Assembly: GCA_947591475.1 (NCBI GenBank)
Contig: CANQDE010000002.1
Coordinates: 124,001 to 188,000, forward strand
DNA from: an uncultured Alistipes sp.
GTDB taxonomy: Bacteria > Bacteroidota > Bacteroidia > Bacteroidales > Rikenellaceae
Direction of reading: 5' to 3'
DNA: 64,000 bases
Part shown: piece after piece, positions 26,346-35,989 of the stretch
Numbering within the stretch: the stretch's first letter is position 1
How the letters are laid out: the number at the start of each line of letters is the position of its first letter
Notes under the pieces: model-generated
What the model was told of the DNA's origin: nothing
What the model saw: only the letters and a program-made list of their open reading frames with translations
Database searches by the model: none
Made by a program: the position numbers and the translations under genes

Positions 26346-27053
26346 TTACATTTTCACGAGCGTGCCGATCGGCTCTCCGGCAAGCACCTTGCCCAAATTG
26401 CCGCGGGTGTCCATGTCGAAGACGATGATCGGGAGCCGGTTCTCGCGGCACAGCGTGAAGGCCGTCAAGTCCATCACCTTCAATCGGCGGTCGATTACCT
26501 CCTCGCAGGTGATTTCGTCGAACTTCACCGCCAAGGGGTCTTTTTCGGGGTCGGCCGTGTAGATGCCGTCGACGCGCGTGCCCTTCAACAGGACGTCGGC
26601 CTCGATTTCGATGCCCCGCAACGCCGATGCCGAGTCGGTCGTGAAGTAGGGATTCGACGTGCCGCCGCCGATGATGACCACGTAACCCTGCTCCAAATAT
26701 TCTAAGGCGCGGGCTTTCGAATAGTATTCGCCGATAGGCTCCATCCGGATGGAGGTCAGCACTTTGGCCTTGATGCCGTTGTCTTCCAACGCCGATTGCA
26801 ACGCCAACGAATTGATGATGGTGGCGAGCATGCCCATCTGGTCGCCTTTCACGCGGTCGAAGCCCCGTTTGGCGCCCGTCAGTCCGCGGAAGATGTTTCC
26901 GCCGCCGATGACGATGCCGATTTGCACGCCGTCGGCCGCCGCGTCGCGGATTTGTTCGGCATAGGATTGGAGCACTTCGGGCGAGAGCCCGTATTTCTGT
27001 TGGCCTTGGAGCGACTCGCCGCTCAACTTCAACAGGATACGTCGGTATTTCAT
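26346..27053 (-). CDS. pyrH: Uridylate kinase
   Basis: The enzyme phosphorylates UMP to UDP with ATP. The 235-aa protein begins MKYRRILLKLSGESLQG (P-loop-like Lys/Gly segment) and has 'GIVIGGGNIFRG', 'DQMGMLATIINSLAL' and 'VVIIGGGTSNPYFTTDSASALR'. I start at MKYRR, the family start, rather than an upstream ATG. A TATCTTCG box at 27079-27086 may be its -7 element. Confidence 0.97.
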   Translation of the reverse strand: MKYRRILLKLSGESLQGQQKYGLSPEVLQSYAEQIRDAAADGVQIGIVIGGGNIFRGLTGAKRGFDRVKGDQMGMLATIINSLALQSALEDNGIKAKVLTSIRMEPIGEYYSKARALEYLEQGYVVIIGGGTSNPYFTTDSASALRGIEIEADVLLKGTRVDGIYTADPEKDPLAVKFDEITCEEVIDRRLKVMDLTAFTLCRENRLPIIVFDMDTRGNLGKVLAGEPIGTLVKM

Positions 27054-27233
27054 GCTTCGATGGTTTGGTACGATGCTACGAAGATAGGAATTTTTCGGCA
27101 GAAATCCGCTATCCGCAATCATAAATCGTTCTCCTCGACCTTATCGAAGTGTGCGGGGTTCCATCGTCGTTGTTTCGGTTCCCGACGGCCTCCCTTTTTC
27201 GAAGGGCTTTCGAATGGTTGCAGGGGCGCCGTG

Positions 27234-28679
27234 TCAGGCGGTTCGATTCAACGTGATCGTAAATTCGAGGCCGCCTGAAGGCCGATTATCGACGGCGATC
27301 GTGCCGCCGTGAAGCAGCACGGCATTTTTGACGATGGCGAGCCCCAAACCCGTGCCGCCCGCCGCACGGGACCGACCCTTGTCGATGCGATAGAAGCGTT
27401 CGAACAGGTGCGGGAGGTGCTCCGGCGGCACGCCGCAACCGTCATCTGCCACGCAGAGCACGATTTTATCGTCGGCGGAAGAGAGGACCTGAAAACGGAT
27501 TTCGCGGCCGCCGCTATAAGCAAGGGCATTGTCGATCAAGTTGCGGAAAACGGAGGCCAATAACGACGGATTGCCCGTCATGGGCAGGGGCCCTGTTACG
27601 AGGTTTACGATTTTCATCCCCTTGTCGGCAGCGATGGCGTCGCATTCCTCCGCCACTTCGGTCAAGAGGGCGGCGAGGTCGATCGGCTCCCGAGCGATTG
27701 ATGCCGGCGCATCGTCCATGCGCGTGATGAGCGACACGTCGGCAAGCAGCCGCTTCAACCGCTCGGTGTTCGAATAGCACCGATGGAGAAACTCTTCGCG
27801 CTTCGCTTCGTCGAGGTCTTTGTGCGTCAACAAGGTTTCGAGACAGACCTGTATGGCGGCCACGGGGGTTTTCAGCTCGTGATTGATGTTGTTGGTAAGC
27901 CGTTTTTTGATGCGTTCTTTCTCCTGCTGTTCGTGCAGCGCCGCCCGATGTTCGCGGTCGCGGTCGGCATTCGCGTGTTGCAGGTCGGCATAAAGGCGCA
28001 CGATGTGGTTGGAGATGGCCCCTAACTCATCCTGCGGAAAGGGTTCGGTGTCGTAAATCCGTTCGCCGCGCTCGGCGCTTTCCGCAAACCGACTGAGCCG
28101 CAGGATGTGCAGCCCGACCCGTCGGGTGGCGAAGTAGCCCAGAATCGACATGAGGACGGTGATGCCGCCCATGATCCACAGAAAGCCGAAGTCGGCGCGG
28201 AGCAATTCGGTGAGCGTTACGCTGTAAGGTACGGCGCTGCGCACGATGGAACCGTTCTCGCCCAGCATGGCCGCGTAGAAATAGGTCTTGCCGGTGCTTT
28301 CGCTGTGGCGGCGCACGGCATAGCCCGTTCCGTTGCGCAGCGCTTGGTCGATCTCTTTGCGGGAGCGATGATTGGCGTAAGGAAGCGTGTCGAGGGTGTT
28401 GTCGTAGACGACGTGTCCGGCCGTGTCGATTATGCTGATGCGGAGTTCGTCGAATGGATGCGGTTGCGATGCGGACAGTCGTGCGAGGTCGTGTCCATCG
28501 GCCAACGCTTCGAGCAGGTACGAATTGATAAGCTGAAGCTGTGCGTTCAGCTCGTCGGCCTTGAATCTCTTTTCGCGGTGGTACTGGAAGCAGACGAAAC
28601 ACCCGACGAGCAGCACCGAGTAGCTCAAAAGCCACAGAAAAAGGCGTTGCGAATAGCGGATTTTATTCCATGAACCCAT
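27234..28679 (-). CDS. Sensor histidine kinase (PhoR-like)
   Basis: The 481-aa membrane kinase has TM1 at about residues 11-29 (LFLWLLSYSVLLVGCFVCF), a periplasmic domain to ~165, TM2 (FLWIMGGITVLMSILGYF), a HAMP-like linker, the phospho-acceptor box NINHELKTPVAAI, and an ATPase domain with NLIDNAL, CVADDGCGVP and GGTGLGLAIVK. It overlaps the response-regulator gene by 17 bp. Because the pair is divergent from phosphate-uptake genes, a PhoR-type role is inferred. Confidence 0.92.
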   Translation of the reverse strand: MGSWNKIRYSQRLFLWLLSYSVLLVGCFVCFQYHREKRFKADELNAQLQLINSYLLEALADGHDLARLSASQPHPFDELRISIIDTAGHVVYDNTLDTLPYANHRSRKEIDQALRNGTGYAVRRHSESTGKTYFYAAMLGENGSIVRSAVPYSVTLTELLRADFGFLWIMGGITVLMSILGYFATRRVGLHILRLSRFAESAERGERIYDTEPFPQDELGAISNHIVRLYADLQHANADRDREHRAALHEQQEKERIKKRLTNNINHELKTPVAAIQVCLETLLTHKDLDEAKREEFLHRCYSNTERLKRLLADVSLITRMDDAPASIAREPIDLAALLTEVAEECDAIAADKGMKIVNLVTGPLPMTGNPSLLASVFRNLIDNALAYSGGREIRFQVLSSADDKIVLCVADDGCGVPPEHLPHLFERFYRIDKGRSRAAGGTGLGLAIVKNAVLLHGGTIAVDNRPSGGLEFTITLNRTA

Positions 28680-29364
28680 AGCCGTAACCCGAACGTGTAA
28701 CGATATGTTTGCCGTATGGGCCGATCTTCTGCCGGATGCGGGTGATATTGACGTCCACCACGCGGTCGAGCACCACCACGTCGTCCATCCAGATTCCTTT
28801 GAGCAGTTCCGCGCGACTGAAGATGCGGCCTTTGTTGGAGAGCAGTTTCGACAGGATTTCGAACTCCTTGCGCGGCAGATTCACCTCCTGACCGTCGACC
28901 GTGCACATCTTTTTGGCGGGAATGATTTTCAGACCGAGGTAGACGATTTCAGCGGATGAATCGGCAGCGGCGGATGTCGCCGGAGCCGCCGCCCGACGCA
29001 GGACAGCCCGTATTCGTGCCGATACGGTTTTCAGCGAATAGGGCTTCATGATGTAATCGTCCGCGCCCAAATCGAGCCCCTCGACCAGATCGTCCTCCGT
29101 GTCTTTGGCCGTGCAGAAGATGACGGGGCGCGAGGCCGTGGCCGGATTGGATTTGAGAATGCGGGCGAGTTGCATGCCCGAAATCTCGCCCATCATGATG
29201 TCGAGCAGAAAGAGATCGTAGCGCGTCAAGTCGAGCGTCAACGCTTGTTCGGCGCTGTTGGCCGTATCCACGCCGTACCCCTCCGCCTCCAAATTGAACC
29301 GGAGCGCCTCGCACAAGGTCTCCTCGTCATCGACCACCAAGATGCGTTTGTTCATTTCCATCAT
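28663..29364 (-). CDS. OmpR/PhoB-type response regulator
   Basis: The 233-aa protein has a receiver domain ('ILVVDDEETLCEAL', phospho-Asp in 'DLFLLDIMMG', Lys in 'DDYIMKPYS') and a C-terminal winged helix ('LPRKEFEILSKLLSNKGRIFSRAELL...VDVNITRIRQKIG...TRSGYGYGF'). I start at MMEMNKRILVVDDEE; the open frame continues upstream without family support. It overlaps its kinase gene and is divergent from the TonB receptor, with direct repeats between that could be its binding sites. Confidence 0.94.
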   Translation of the reverse strand: MMEMNKRILVVDDEETLCEALRFNLEAEGYGVDTANSAEQALTLDLTRYDLFLLDIMMGEISGMQLARILKSNPATASRPVIFCTAKDTEDDLVEGLDLGADDYIMKPYSLKTVSARIRAVLRRAAAPATSAAADSSAEIVYLGLKIIPAKKMCTVDGQEVNLPRKEFEILSKLLSNKGRIFSRAELLKGIWMDDVVVLDRVVDVNITRIRQKIGPYGKHIVTRSGYGYGFME

Positions 29365-29520
29365 GCAAGAACGATGTTTTACGCCGTAAAAATAGATAAG
29401 AAAGCGATGACGACCGCCCTTCGACCGAAAGTTTAATAAAAATTTAACACGATTGAATGTGTCGGCGGTTTTCGATTCGGATTTTCGAATCCGACCGCCT
29501 TCCCTGCCGTCCCGATGCTC

Positions 29521-29632
29521 TCCCCGAAAATTTAGTTTGCCTTTCCAAAGCGTTTCCCCGAAATTCAATCCACCCTCCGAAATGTTCCCCCAAATTTAGT
29601 GAGCCGTCCCGAAGCACTCCCCAGAAAATTAA
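29521..29632 (+). promoter_or_regulatory. Four ~32-bp imperfect direct repeats (candidate operator array)
   Basis: Cores of the type TCCCC-g-AAA(A)-TTtA begin at 29521, 29555, 29586 and 29618, spaced 34, 31 and 32 bases, close to three helical turns. Conserved CC-GAA bases lie between cores. They sit between the response-regulator promoter side and the TonB receptor gene, ending about 90 bases before its ATG. A separate AT-rich direct repeat, TTTAATAAAAATTTAACA, lies near 29432-29449. Confidence 0.55.
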
Positions 29633-29719
29633 TAAAAAAACAATTTTTTTGAAATGAGGGTGAAATATCGGTTGGCCACCTTTGCGACCGAAAACAAGAA
29701 CGATTTCAAATCGAAATGT

Positions 29720-32479
29720 ATGAATGACATGAAAAAAGTTTGGCTTTCCGTCCTTCTGTCCGTGATGTGCATCGCTTCATGGGCGACGGATTCGTTCGTC
29801 GAGGGGTCGATCAAAGGCAGGGTGTTCGACAACGAGCGCAACCCGCTTCCCGGTGCGGTCGTTTTGATGGACGACAATCGTTATGCGGCCGTAACGGACA
29901 TCGACGGCTGTTATGCGTTCTCGAATTTGTCGGAGGGCGCGCATCGGTTGTCCGTCAGTTACATCGGGTTCGAGCCGGTGGACATGGACCTGACCGTCCG
30001 AAACGGTATGCGCGTTTTCGATGACATCACGATGGCCGTTTCGGTGCAGGAATTGGATAAGGTCGTGGTCAACGGCGTCTTTTCCGGACAGCAGCGGGCT
30101 ATCAACCGGCAAAAGGGGAATGCGAACATCACCAACGTGGTGTCGGCCGACCAGATCGGCAAGTTCCCCGATTCGAACATCGGCGACGCCCTCAAACGCA
30201 TCAGCGGCATCAACGTGCAGTACGACCAAGGCGAGGCCCGTTTCGGACAGGTGCGCGGCACGCCGGCGGAGTTCAGCTCCGTAACCATCAACGGCAGCCG
30301 CATCCCGTCGGCCGAGGGCGATATACGCAATGTGCAGCTCGACTTGATTCCGGCCGATATGATCCAGATGATCGAGGTGAACAAAACGCTGCTGCCCGAC
30401 CAAGACGGCGACGCCATCGGCGGTTCGATCAATCTCGTTACGAAAAATTCGCCCCGCCGGTTCACCTTCAATGCCGTCGCCGGAAGCGGATACAATCCGG
30501 TCAGCCGTAAACCGCAGCTCAATTTCGGGGCGACCATCGGCAACCGTTTCTTCAAGGATCGGTTGGGCGTCATGGCGGCCGTGTCTTATCAGAATGCACC
30601 GTCGGGCTCCTACAACACGGAGTTCGTCTGGGAAAAGGCCGACGACGGAACGTTGTATGTCAGCGATTACCAGATTCGCCGCTATTACGTTACGCGCGAA
30701 CGACAGAGCTATTCGCTGGCGCTCGACTACCGGTTCGATACGGACAATCGCATCTGGTTGAAGGGGCTGTTCAACAATCGCAACGACTGGGAAAATCGTT
30801 ATCGCCTGACGTTGAAAGACATCACTCCGGAGGGGGTCGCCGACGTGCGCATACAGACCAAAGCGGGTTCGCCCGACAATCGGAACGCTCGTTTGGAGCG
30901 TCAGCAGACGCTCGACTTGACGTTGAGCGGAGAGAATCGAATCGGCCGCTTCGAAATAGACTGGAAGCTGGGTTACGACCGCGCATCGGAGGAACGCCCC
31001 AACGAACGCTACCTCGATTTGCGATTGAAGAAACAGCAATTCGGCTTCGACCTCACCGACCCCCGCGAGTCGTGGGCTTATCCGTTGGAGGGCTCCACGA
31101 TGACGCTGAACGACGATTTTTCGTTGAAGGAGTTGACGCAACAGCAGCAGGACATTGTGGAGCAAGATTACAAAGCGGCGATCGACTTGCAGACCGACAT
31201 CGCGAGCCGCTCGAAACTCAAATTCGGAGCCAAGTACGTCATCAAGACCAAACGCCGCGACATTGATTTCTACGAATATACGCCGCTCGACAAAAAGGGC
31301 TTCCTGGCCGATGCGCTCGCGCATACGACCGACCAGAATACCGACCGTTTCATGCCGTCGGATAAGTATCGGCCCGGCCGGTTCGTGGACAAAAGTTTCG
31401 TCGGCTCGCTCGACCTCGACGACGCGGGCACCTTCGAGAAAGAGCAGGTCGCGGCGGAACTGGCCGGCAACTACGATGCCCGCGAGGCGGTGGCTTCGGT
31501 CTACGCACGAATCGATTCGCGGCTGTCGGACAACCTCGACTTCATGGGCGGTCTGCGTGTGGAGCACACGGCGCTGCGCTACACCGGAAGAATCTACGAC
31601 GACGAAGCCGATACCGTTACGCCTACCGAGCGTCAAGAGTCGGACTATACGAACTTCCTGCCGTCGCTTCTGCTGAAATGGGAGCCGCGGAAAGATTTCC
31701 TCGTGCGATTAGGCTACAACTGCTCGCTGTCGCGTCCCAAGTATTCGGCCCTCGTACCGGGCATGAACATCAAACGCGGAGACAACGAGATCAAGGTGGG
31801 CAACTCGGAACTGAAAGCCACGACGTCGCACAATATCGACCTCAACGCGGAGTATTACTGGAAGTCGATCGGTTTGGTGAGCGCCGGCGTGTTTTACAAA
31901 CAGATCGACGGATTCATCGTCGACGAAGTGGTCTTCAACAAGGAGTACGAAGGCAACGTGTGGACCCGATTCACGCAGCCCAAGAATGCCGGCAACGCGA
32001 ACATCGTGGGTGTGGAATTGGCTTGGCAGCGCGATTTCGGTTTCCTGTCGCCCGCGTTGAAGTGCATCGGCTTCTACGGGACGTACACCTACACCCATTC
32101 GCGCGTAACGGACTTCAACTTCGAAGGCCGCGAAAACGAAAAGGGGTTGAGCCTCCCGGGCTCTCCGGCGCACACCGCCAATGCTTCGCTCTTTTTCGAA
32201 AAGTGGGGGCTGAACGTCCGTCTCTCCTACAACTACGCCTCGGCGTTCATCGACGAAATGGGAACGAGCGCCTTTTACGACCGCTACTACGATGCCGTAA
32301 GCTACCTCGATCTGAATCTCGGCTACACGTTCGGTCGTAAGACGAAGTTCACGATTTATGCCGACTGTACCAACCTGCTTAACCAGCCCCTCCGCTACTA
32401 TCAGGGAAGCAAGGAGCGCACCATGCAGGCCGAATACTACGGGGTGAAGTTCAACGGCGGACTTAAAATCAGTTTTTAA
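29720..32479 (+). CDS. TonB-dependent outer-membrane receptor
   Basis: The 919-aa protein has a signal peptide (MKKVWLSVLLSVMCIASWA), a carboxypeptidase-like regulatory domain ('GRVFDNERNPLPGAVVLMDD...GYFEPVD'-type, about residues 30-115), a plug domain ('NVVSADQIGKFPDSNIGDALKRISGI', 'GSINLVTKNS') and a C-terminal barrel ending in 'FNGGLKISF', a terminal Phe typical of outer-membrane barrels. It imports a substrate with TonB-ExbBD energy. No SusD partner follows, so it is not a glycan utilisation pair; the neighbours suggest a phosphorylated substrate. ATG at 29729 is an alternative start. Confidence 0.93.
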   Translation: MNDMKKVWLSVLLSVMCIASWATDSFVEGSIKGRVFDNERNPLPGAVVLMDDNRYAAVTDIDGCYAFSNLSEGAHRLSVSYIGFEPVDMDLTVRNGMRVFDDITMAVSVQELDKVVVNGVFSGQQRAINRQKGNANITNVVSADQIGKFPDSNIGDALKRISGINVQYDQGEARFGQVRGTPAEFSSVTINGSRIPSAEGDIRNVQLDLIPADMIQMIEVNKTLLPDQDGDAIGGSINLVTKNSPRRFTFNAVAGSGYNPVSRKPQLNFGATIGNRFFKDRLGVMAAVSYQNAPSGSYNTEFVWEKADDGTLYVSDYQIRRYYVTRERQSYSLALDYRFDTDNRIWLKGLFNNRNDWENRYRLTLKDITPEGVADVRIQTKAGSPDNRNARLERQQTLDLTLSGENRIGRFEIDWKLGYDRASEERPNERYLDLRLKKQQFGFDLTDPRESWAYPLEGSTMTLNDDFSLKELTQQQQDIVEQDYKAAIDLQTDIASRSKLKFGAKYVIKTKRRDIDFYEYTPLDKKGFLADALAHTTDQNTDRFMPSDKYRPGRFVDKSFVGSLDLDDAGTFEKEQVAAELAGNYDAREAVASVYARIDSRLSDNLDFMGGLRVEHTALRYTGRIYDDEADTVTPTERQESDYTNFLPSLLLKWEPRKDFLVRLGYNCSLSRPKYSALVPGMNIKRGDNEIKVGNSELKATTSHNIDLNAEYYWKSIGLVSAGVFYKQIDGFIVDEVVFNKEYEGNVWTRFTQPKNAGNANIVGVELAWQRDFGFLSPALKCIGFYGTYTYTHSRVTDFNFEGRENEKGLSLPGSPAHTANASLFFEKWGLNVRLSYNYASAFIDEMGTSAFYDRYYDAVSYLDLNLGYTFGRKTKFTIYADCTNLLNQPLRYYQGSKERTMQAEYYGVKFNGGLKISF

Positions 32480-32500
32480 TCGAAATTTCGAATGACAGCT

Positions 32501-33436
32501 ATGAAAAAAATAGGTTTGATTGTCGTCGCGACCCTGTTCGGGCTCTTTGCCGGAGCGCAGAATCGGGCCGACTGGAACGGACTGAAAGAGGACATCAATC
32601 TGATCGTCGCCAACGACCTCGGTCGTAACGGGTACTACGACCAGCGGCCCATCGCCGCCACGATGGGAGCGATGGCCGAAGCCATCGGGCCGGAAGCGGT
32701 GCTCGCGTTGGGCGACGTGTTCCACTACGAGGGAGTGCAAAGCACGACCGACCCGTTATGGATGAGCAACTACGAAAATATCTACCAGCATCCGGAACTG
32801 ATGGTCGAATGGCTGCCGGTATGCGGCAACCACGAATACAGGGGCAACACGCAGGCGCTCATCGACTACTCCCATGTGAGCCGTCGCTGGACGATGCCCG
32901 CGAAATACTATGCGCGCACCTTCGAAGACGACGGAACATCGCTTAAAGTGATCTTCATCGACACGACCCCGCTCATCGACAAATACCGAAACGATTCGGC
33001 CAAATATCCCGATGCAGCGGGCGAAGACACGAAGGCCCAGTTGGCTTGGTTGGAACGGGAACTTGCCGGTGCCACCGAAGATTGGGTCGTCGTAGTCGGG
33101 CATCATCCTGTATTCGCCGAAACGCCCAAAAGCGAGGGGGAGCGCAAGGACATGCAGGAGCGTGTGGACAAGCTGCTGCGCCGTCATCGGGTGGACATGT
33201 ACGTTTGCGGACACATCCATAATTTCCAGCATATCAAACCCGAAGGTTCCGACATCGACTACATCGTGAACAGTTCGGCGTCGCAATCCCGTCCGGAGGT
33301 CGGGCCGATCGACGGAACGGTGTTCGTCAGCGGCAAGAGCGGCTTCTCCGTTCTCGGCGCCTCGGCGGAAGCACTTACCTTGTCCATGATAGATGCGGAA
33401 GGTAATATCTTGCATACGGTTACGCGAAAGAGATAA
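32501..33436 (+). CDS. Secreted metallophosphoesterase, purple acid phosphatase-like
   Basis: The 311-aa protein has a signal peptide (MKKIGLIVVATLFGLFAGAQ) and the metal-binding blocks in order: 'VANDLG', 'LALGDVFHYEG' (GDxxY-like), 'CGNHEYRG' (GNHE), 'VVVVGHHPVF' and 'CGHIHNFQH' (GHxH). These bind two metals and hydrolyse phosphate esters in the periplasm. It follows the TonB receptor by about 20 bp, so the two likely act together: import an organic phosphate, then release phosphate. A terminator follows. ATG at 32492 is an alternative start. Confidence 0.9.
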   Translation: MKKIGLIVVATLFGLFAGAQNRADWNGLKEDINLIVANDLGRNGYYDQRPIAATMGAMAEAIGPEAVLALGDVFHYEGVQSTTDPLWMSNYENIYQHPELMVEWLPVCGNHEYRGNTQALIDYSHVSRRWTMPAKYYARTFEDDGTSLKVIFIDTTPLIDKYRNDSAKYPDAAGEDTKAQLAWLERELAGATEDWVVVVGHHPVFAETPKSEGERKDMQERVDKLLRRHRVDMYVCGHIHNFQHIKPEGSDIDYIVNSSASQSRPEVGPIDGTVFVSGKSGFSVLGASAEALTLSMIDAEGNILHTVTRKR

Positions 33437-33459
33437 CCCTTTATCCTTACATGGGCAGT

Positions 33460-33500
33460 CTGTCCGAAAGACGGTTCCGCTCTTTCGGACAGATTCCCTT
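33460..33500 (+). terminator. Intrinsic terminator after the receptor/phosphatase operon
   Basis: CTGTCCGAAAG (33460-33470) pairs with CTTTCGGACAG (33482-33492), followed by CCCTTTT. It separates this unit from the PiT gene. Confidence 0.75.
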
Positions 33501-33597
33501 TTCCACATGTTTCATAAATACTTAATCCTTCTGAAACAATTATGAAACAACCTTCGGCGTTCTTTGCGTCCGGATAATAAACAAACTCAGACAGATT

Positions 33598-35877
33598 ATG
33601 GACCTCCTGTTTTTAAGCGTAGTCGTTTTTCTCTTTCTGTTGGCGATTTTCGATTTGTCGGTGGGCGTGAGCAACGATGCGGTCAATTTTCTCAACTCCG
33701 CTATCGGTTCGAAAGCCGCACCGTTCAAGCGAATCATCGTCGTGGCGTCGATCGGCGTCTTTATCGGGGCCGCCATGAGCAACGGCATGATGGATATCGC
33801 CCGACACGGTATCTTCCGTCCGGAGAATTTCGCATTCTACGACCTGATTTGCATCTTCATGGCGGTGATGGTTACGGACATTATTCTGCTCGATATTTTC
33901 AATTCGTTGGGCATGCCGACCTCGACGACCGTCTCGATGGTCTTCGAGCTGCTCGGAGCGACGTTCGTGGTCGCGCTCATCAAAATGGCGGACGGCTCCG
34001 ATTTGGGGTTCAACGACCTGCTCAACACCGAGAAAGCCTTGTCCGTCATCTTGGGCATCTTCTTGTCCGTGGCGATCGCGTTCGTCTTCGGTACGGTCGT
34101 GCAGTTTCTCGCACGAACGATCTTTTCGTTCAACTATCGCAGTAAACTGAAATGGAAAATCGGTCTCTTCGGCGGCATCTGCGCCACGGCCATCGTCTAC
34201 TTTCTGCTGATTAAAGGGGCCAAAGACCTTACGTTCATGACGCCGGAGGTCAAGGGATGGATCAAGGCCAACACCGGCTTTATCATTGCGGGCTGTTTCG
34301 TCGTGTTCACCGTCGTGATGCAGTTGCTGCACCTGTTGAAAGTGAACGTCTTGAGGGTCATCGTGCTGATGGGAACCTTCGCCTTGGCAATGGCATTCGC
34401 TGGCAACGACCTCGTGAACTTCATCGGCGTGCCGTTGAGCGGATTGGCTTCGTATCAGGATTACATCGCCAACGGTGCCGGCGATGCGCACGGATTCATG
34501 ATGAACTCGCTCAACGGACCGGCCGATACGCCCGTCTACTTCCTTATCGGAGCGGGATTGATTATGGTAGTGTCGCTCGCTACCTCGCGAAAGGCACAGA
34601 ACGTGGCGAAAACCGAAATCGGGCTCGGCAGCCAGCAGGGAGGCGAAGAGATGTTCGGTTCGTCGCGCATCGCCCGACGCCTCGTGCGGTGGACGATTTC
34701 GTTCTTGTATTGGGTGCGGTGCCATACTCCGCGCCGCATTCGCCTATGGTTCAATCGCCGTTTCAATGTCGACGACACAATCATGGAGCAAGGGGCCGCC
34801 TTCGACCTCATACGCGGATCGGTGAATCTGGTGCTGGCCGGTGCACTCATCGCGCTCGGTACGTCGTTGAAACTGCCGCTCTCCACCACCTTCGTTACCT
34901 TCATGGTGGCCATGGGTACCTCGCTCGCCGACCGCGCTTGGGGCCGCGAAAGCGCCGTGTTCCGCATCACGGGCGTCATATCCGTCATCGGCGGTTGGTT
35001 CCTCACGGCCGGCGCCGCCTTCATCGGGGCGGGAGTGATCGCGTTCGTCATGCACTGGGGCGGCCATTGGGTCATGATGGCCCTTGCGGCACTCACCGTT
35101 TATCTGATTGTTCGCAGCAATCGCCGCTTCCGCGAAAAAGAGACGGAAGAGAGTGGCGATGCCCTTTACATGGCGATTCAGACCCTCGAAGACCGGACGA
35201 AAAGCTGGAATCTGTTCCAGATTTATCTGACGCAACGACAGTTGAAATTCATGATCTATGCGGAGACGTGCTACCGGAATATCGTTACGGCCTTCCTGAC
35301 CGAAAATGCACGGATGCTCGGCAAAACCGAATCGGGCTTGCAGCGGGAAAAAAGCCTCTTGAAAAACACGCGGCGCAAAGAGACGCTTTGTCTTCGTTTG
35401 GTGCCCCGCGAAACGGCCATCGAAAAGAGCACTTGGTTCCATTTGAGCAACAGTTGCTGCATGGGGATTCTCTACAACCTCCGGCGCATCAATGAGACCT
35501 GTCGGGAGCATGTCGATAATAACTTCCGTCCGTTACCGAACCGGTATGTTTCCGAACTCGAATCGATTCGTGCGTGCATCGGTTCGTTGTTCAGCGAGGT
35601 GATCCTCCTGTTGAATGATAATACGCCGGAATCCGTACCCGCTCTGCGACGCCGTTGCGACGAAATAAAAGATACGGTTTCCGAGACCTATCACCGGCTG
35701 TTCCGTCAACTGCGCGAGGGCGACCCGTCGTCGATGACGGTGGTGTACGTCTATTTGAACCTGTTGCAAGAGTCGCAGGAGATGGTTTCGGGGCTGCGCA
35801 AGTATCTTCGTGCTTACGCCAAATTGCAGGATTCGGATTTCAACAGCCGCCGAAAACCGGCAGTCGCAGGTCTATGA
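33598..35877 (+). CDS. Inorganic phosphate transporter (PiT) with C-terminal PhoU-like extension
   Basis: The 759-aa protein has two PiT repeats: 'SVGVSNDAVNFLNSAIGSKAA' near residue 21 and 'MAFAGNDLVNFIGVPLSG' near residue 275, with about ten to twelve membrane segments up to ~residue 505. PiT proteins import phosphate with Na+ or H+. The final ~230 residues are soluble and helical and resemble PhoU-like domains that regulate uptake. It has its own start after the terminator, and the intergenic region carries AT-rich repeats such as 'TTTCATAAATACTTAATC'. Confidence 0.93.
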   Translation: MDLLFLSVVVFLFLLAIFDLSVGVSNDAVNFLNSAIGSKAAPFKRIIVVASIGVFIGAAMSNGMMDIARHGIFRPENFAFYDLICIFMAVMVTDIILLDIFNSLGMPTSTTVSMVFELLGATFVVALIKMADGSDLGFNDLLNTEKALSVILGIFLSVAIAFVFGTVVQFLARTIFSFNYRSKLKWKIGLFGGICATAIVYFLLIKGAKDLTFMTPEVKGWIKANTGFIIAGCFVVFTVVMQLLHLLKVNVLRVIVLMGTFALAMAFAGNDLVNFIGVPLSGLASYQDYIANGAGDAHGFMMNSLNGPADTPVYFLIGAGLIMVVSLATSRKAQNVAKTEIGLGSQQGGEEMFGSSRIARRLVRWTISFLYWVRCHTPRRIRLWFNRRFNVDDTIMEQGAAFDLIRGSVNLVLAGALIALGTSLKLPLSTTFVTFMVAMGTSLADRAWGRESAVFRITGVISVIGGWFLTAGAAFIGAGVIAFVMHWGGHWVMMALAALTVYLIVRSNRRFREKETEESGDALYMAIQTLEDRTKSWNLFQIYLTQRQLKFMIYAETCYRNIVTAFLTENARMLGKTESGLQREKSLLKNTRRKETLCLRLVPRETAIEKSTWFHLSNSCCMGILYNLRRINETCREHVDNNFRPLPNRYVSELESIRACIGSLFSEVILLLNDNTPESVPALRRRCDEIKDTVSETYHRLFRQLREGDPSSMTVVYVYLNLLQESQEMVSGLRKYLRAYAKLQDSDFNSRRKPAVAGL

Positions 35878-35989
35878 AAGTACGGTAAGCGTCTACCGTG
35901 CTAATAAATCCTTTCCCGAAGCAGTCGATCCGTACTAATTAATAAAAAAGCGGGACGAAGTCTGCGGGGGAGAAATTGGAAGGCATAAA

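Noticed and set aside
29521..29632. Direct repeats as a possible CRISPR array
   Set aside because: Units are imperfect, without unique spacers of constant length, and no cas genes are nearby; phased operator repeats fit better.
29777..31636. A 619-codon minus-strand frame over the TonB receptor
   Set aside because: No protein signature; plug and barrel motifs are on the plus strand.
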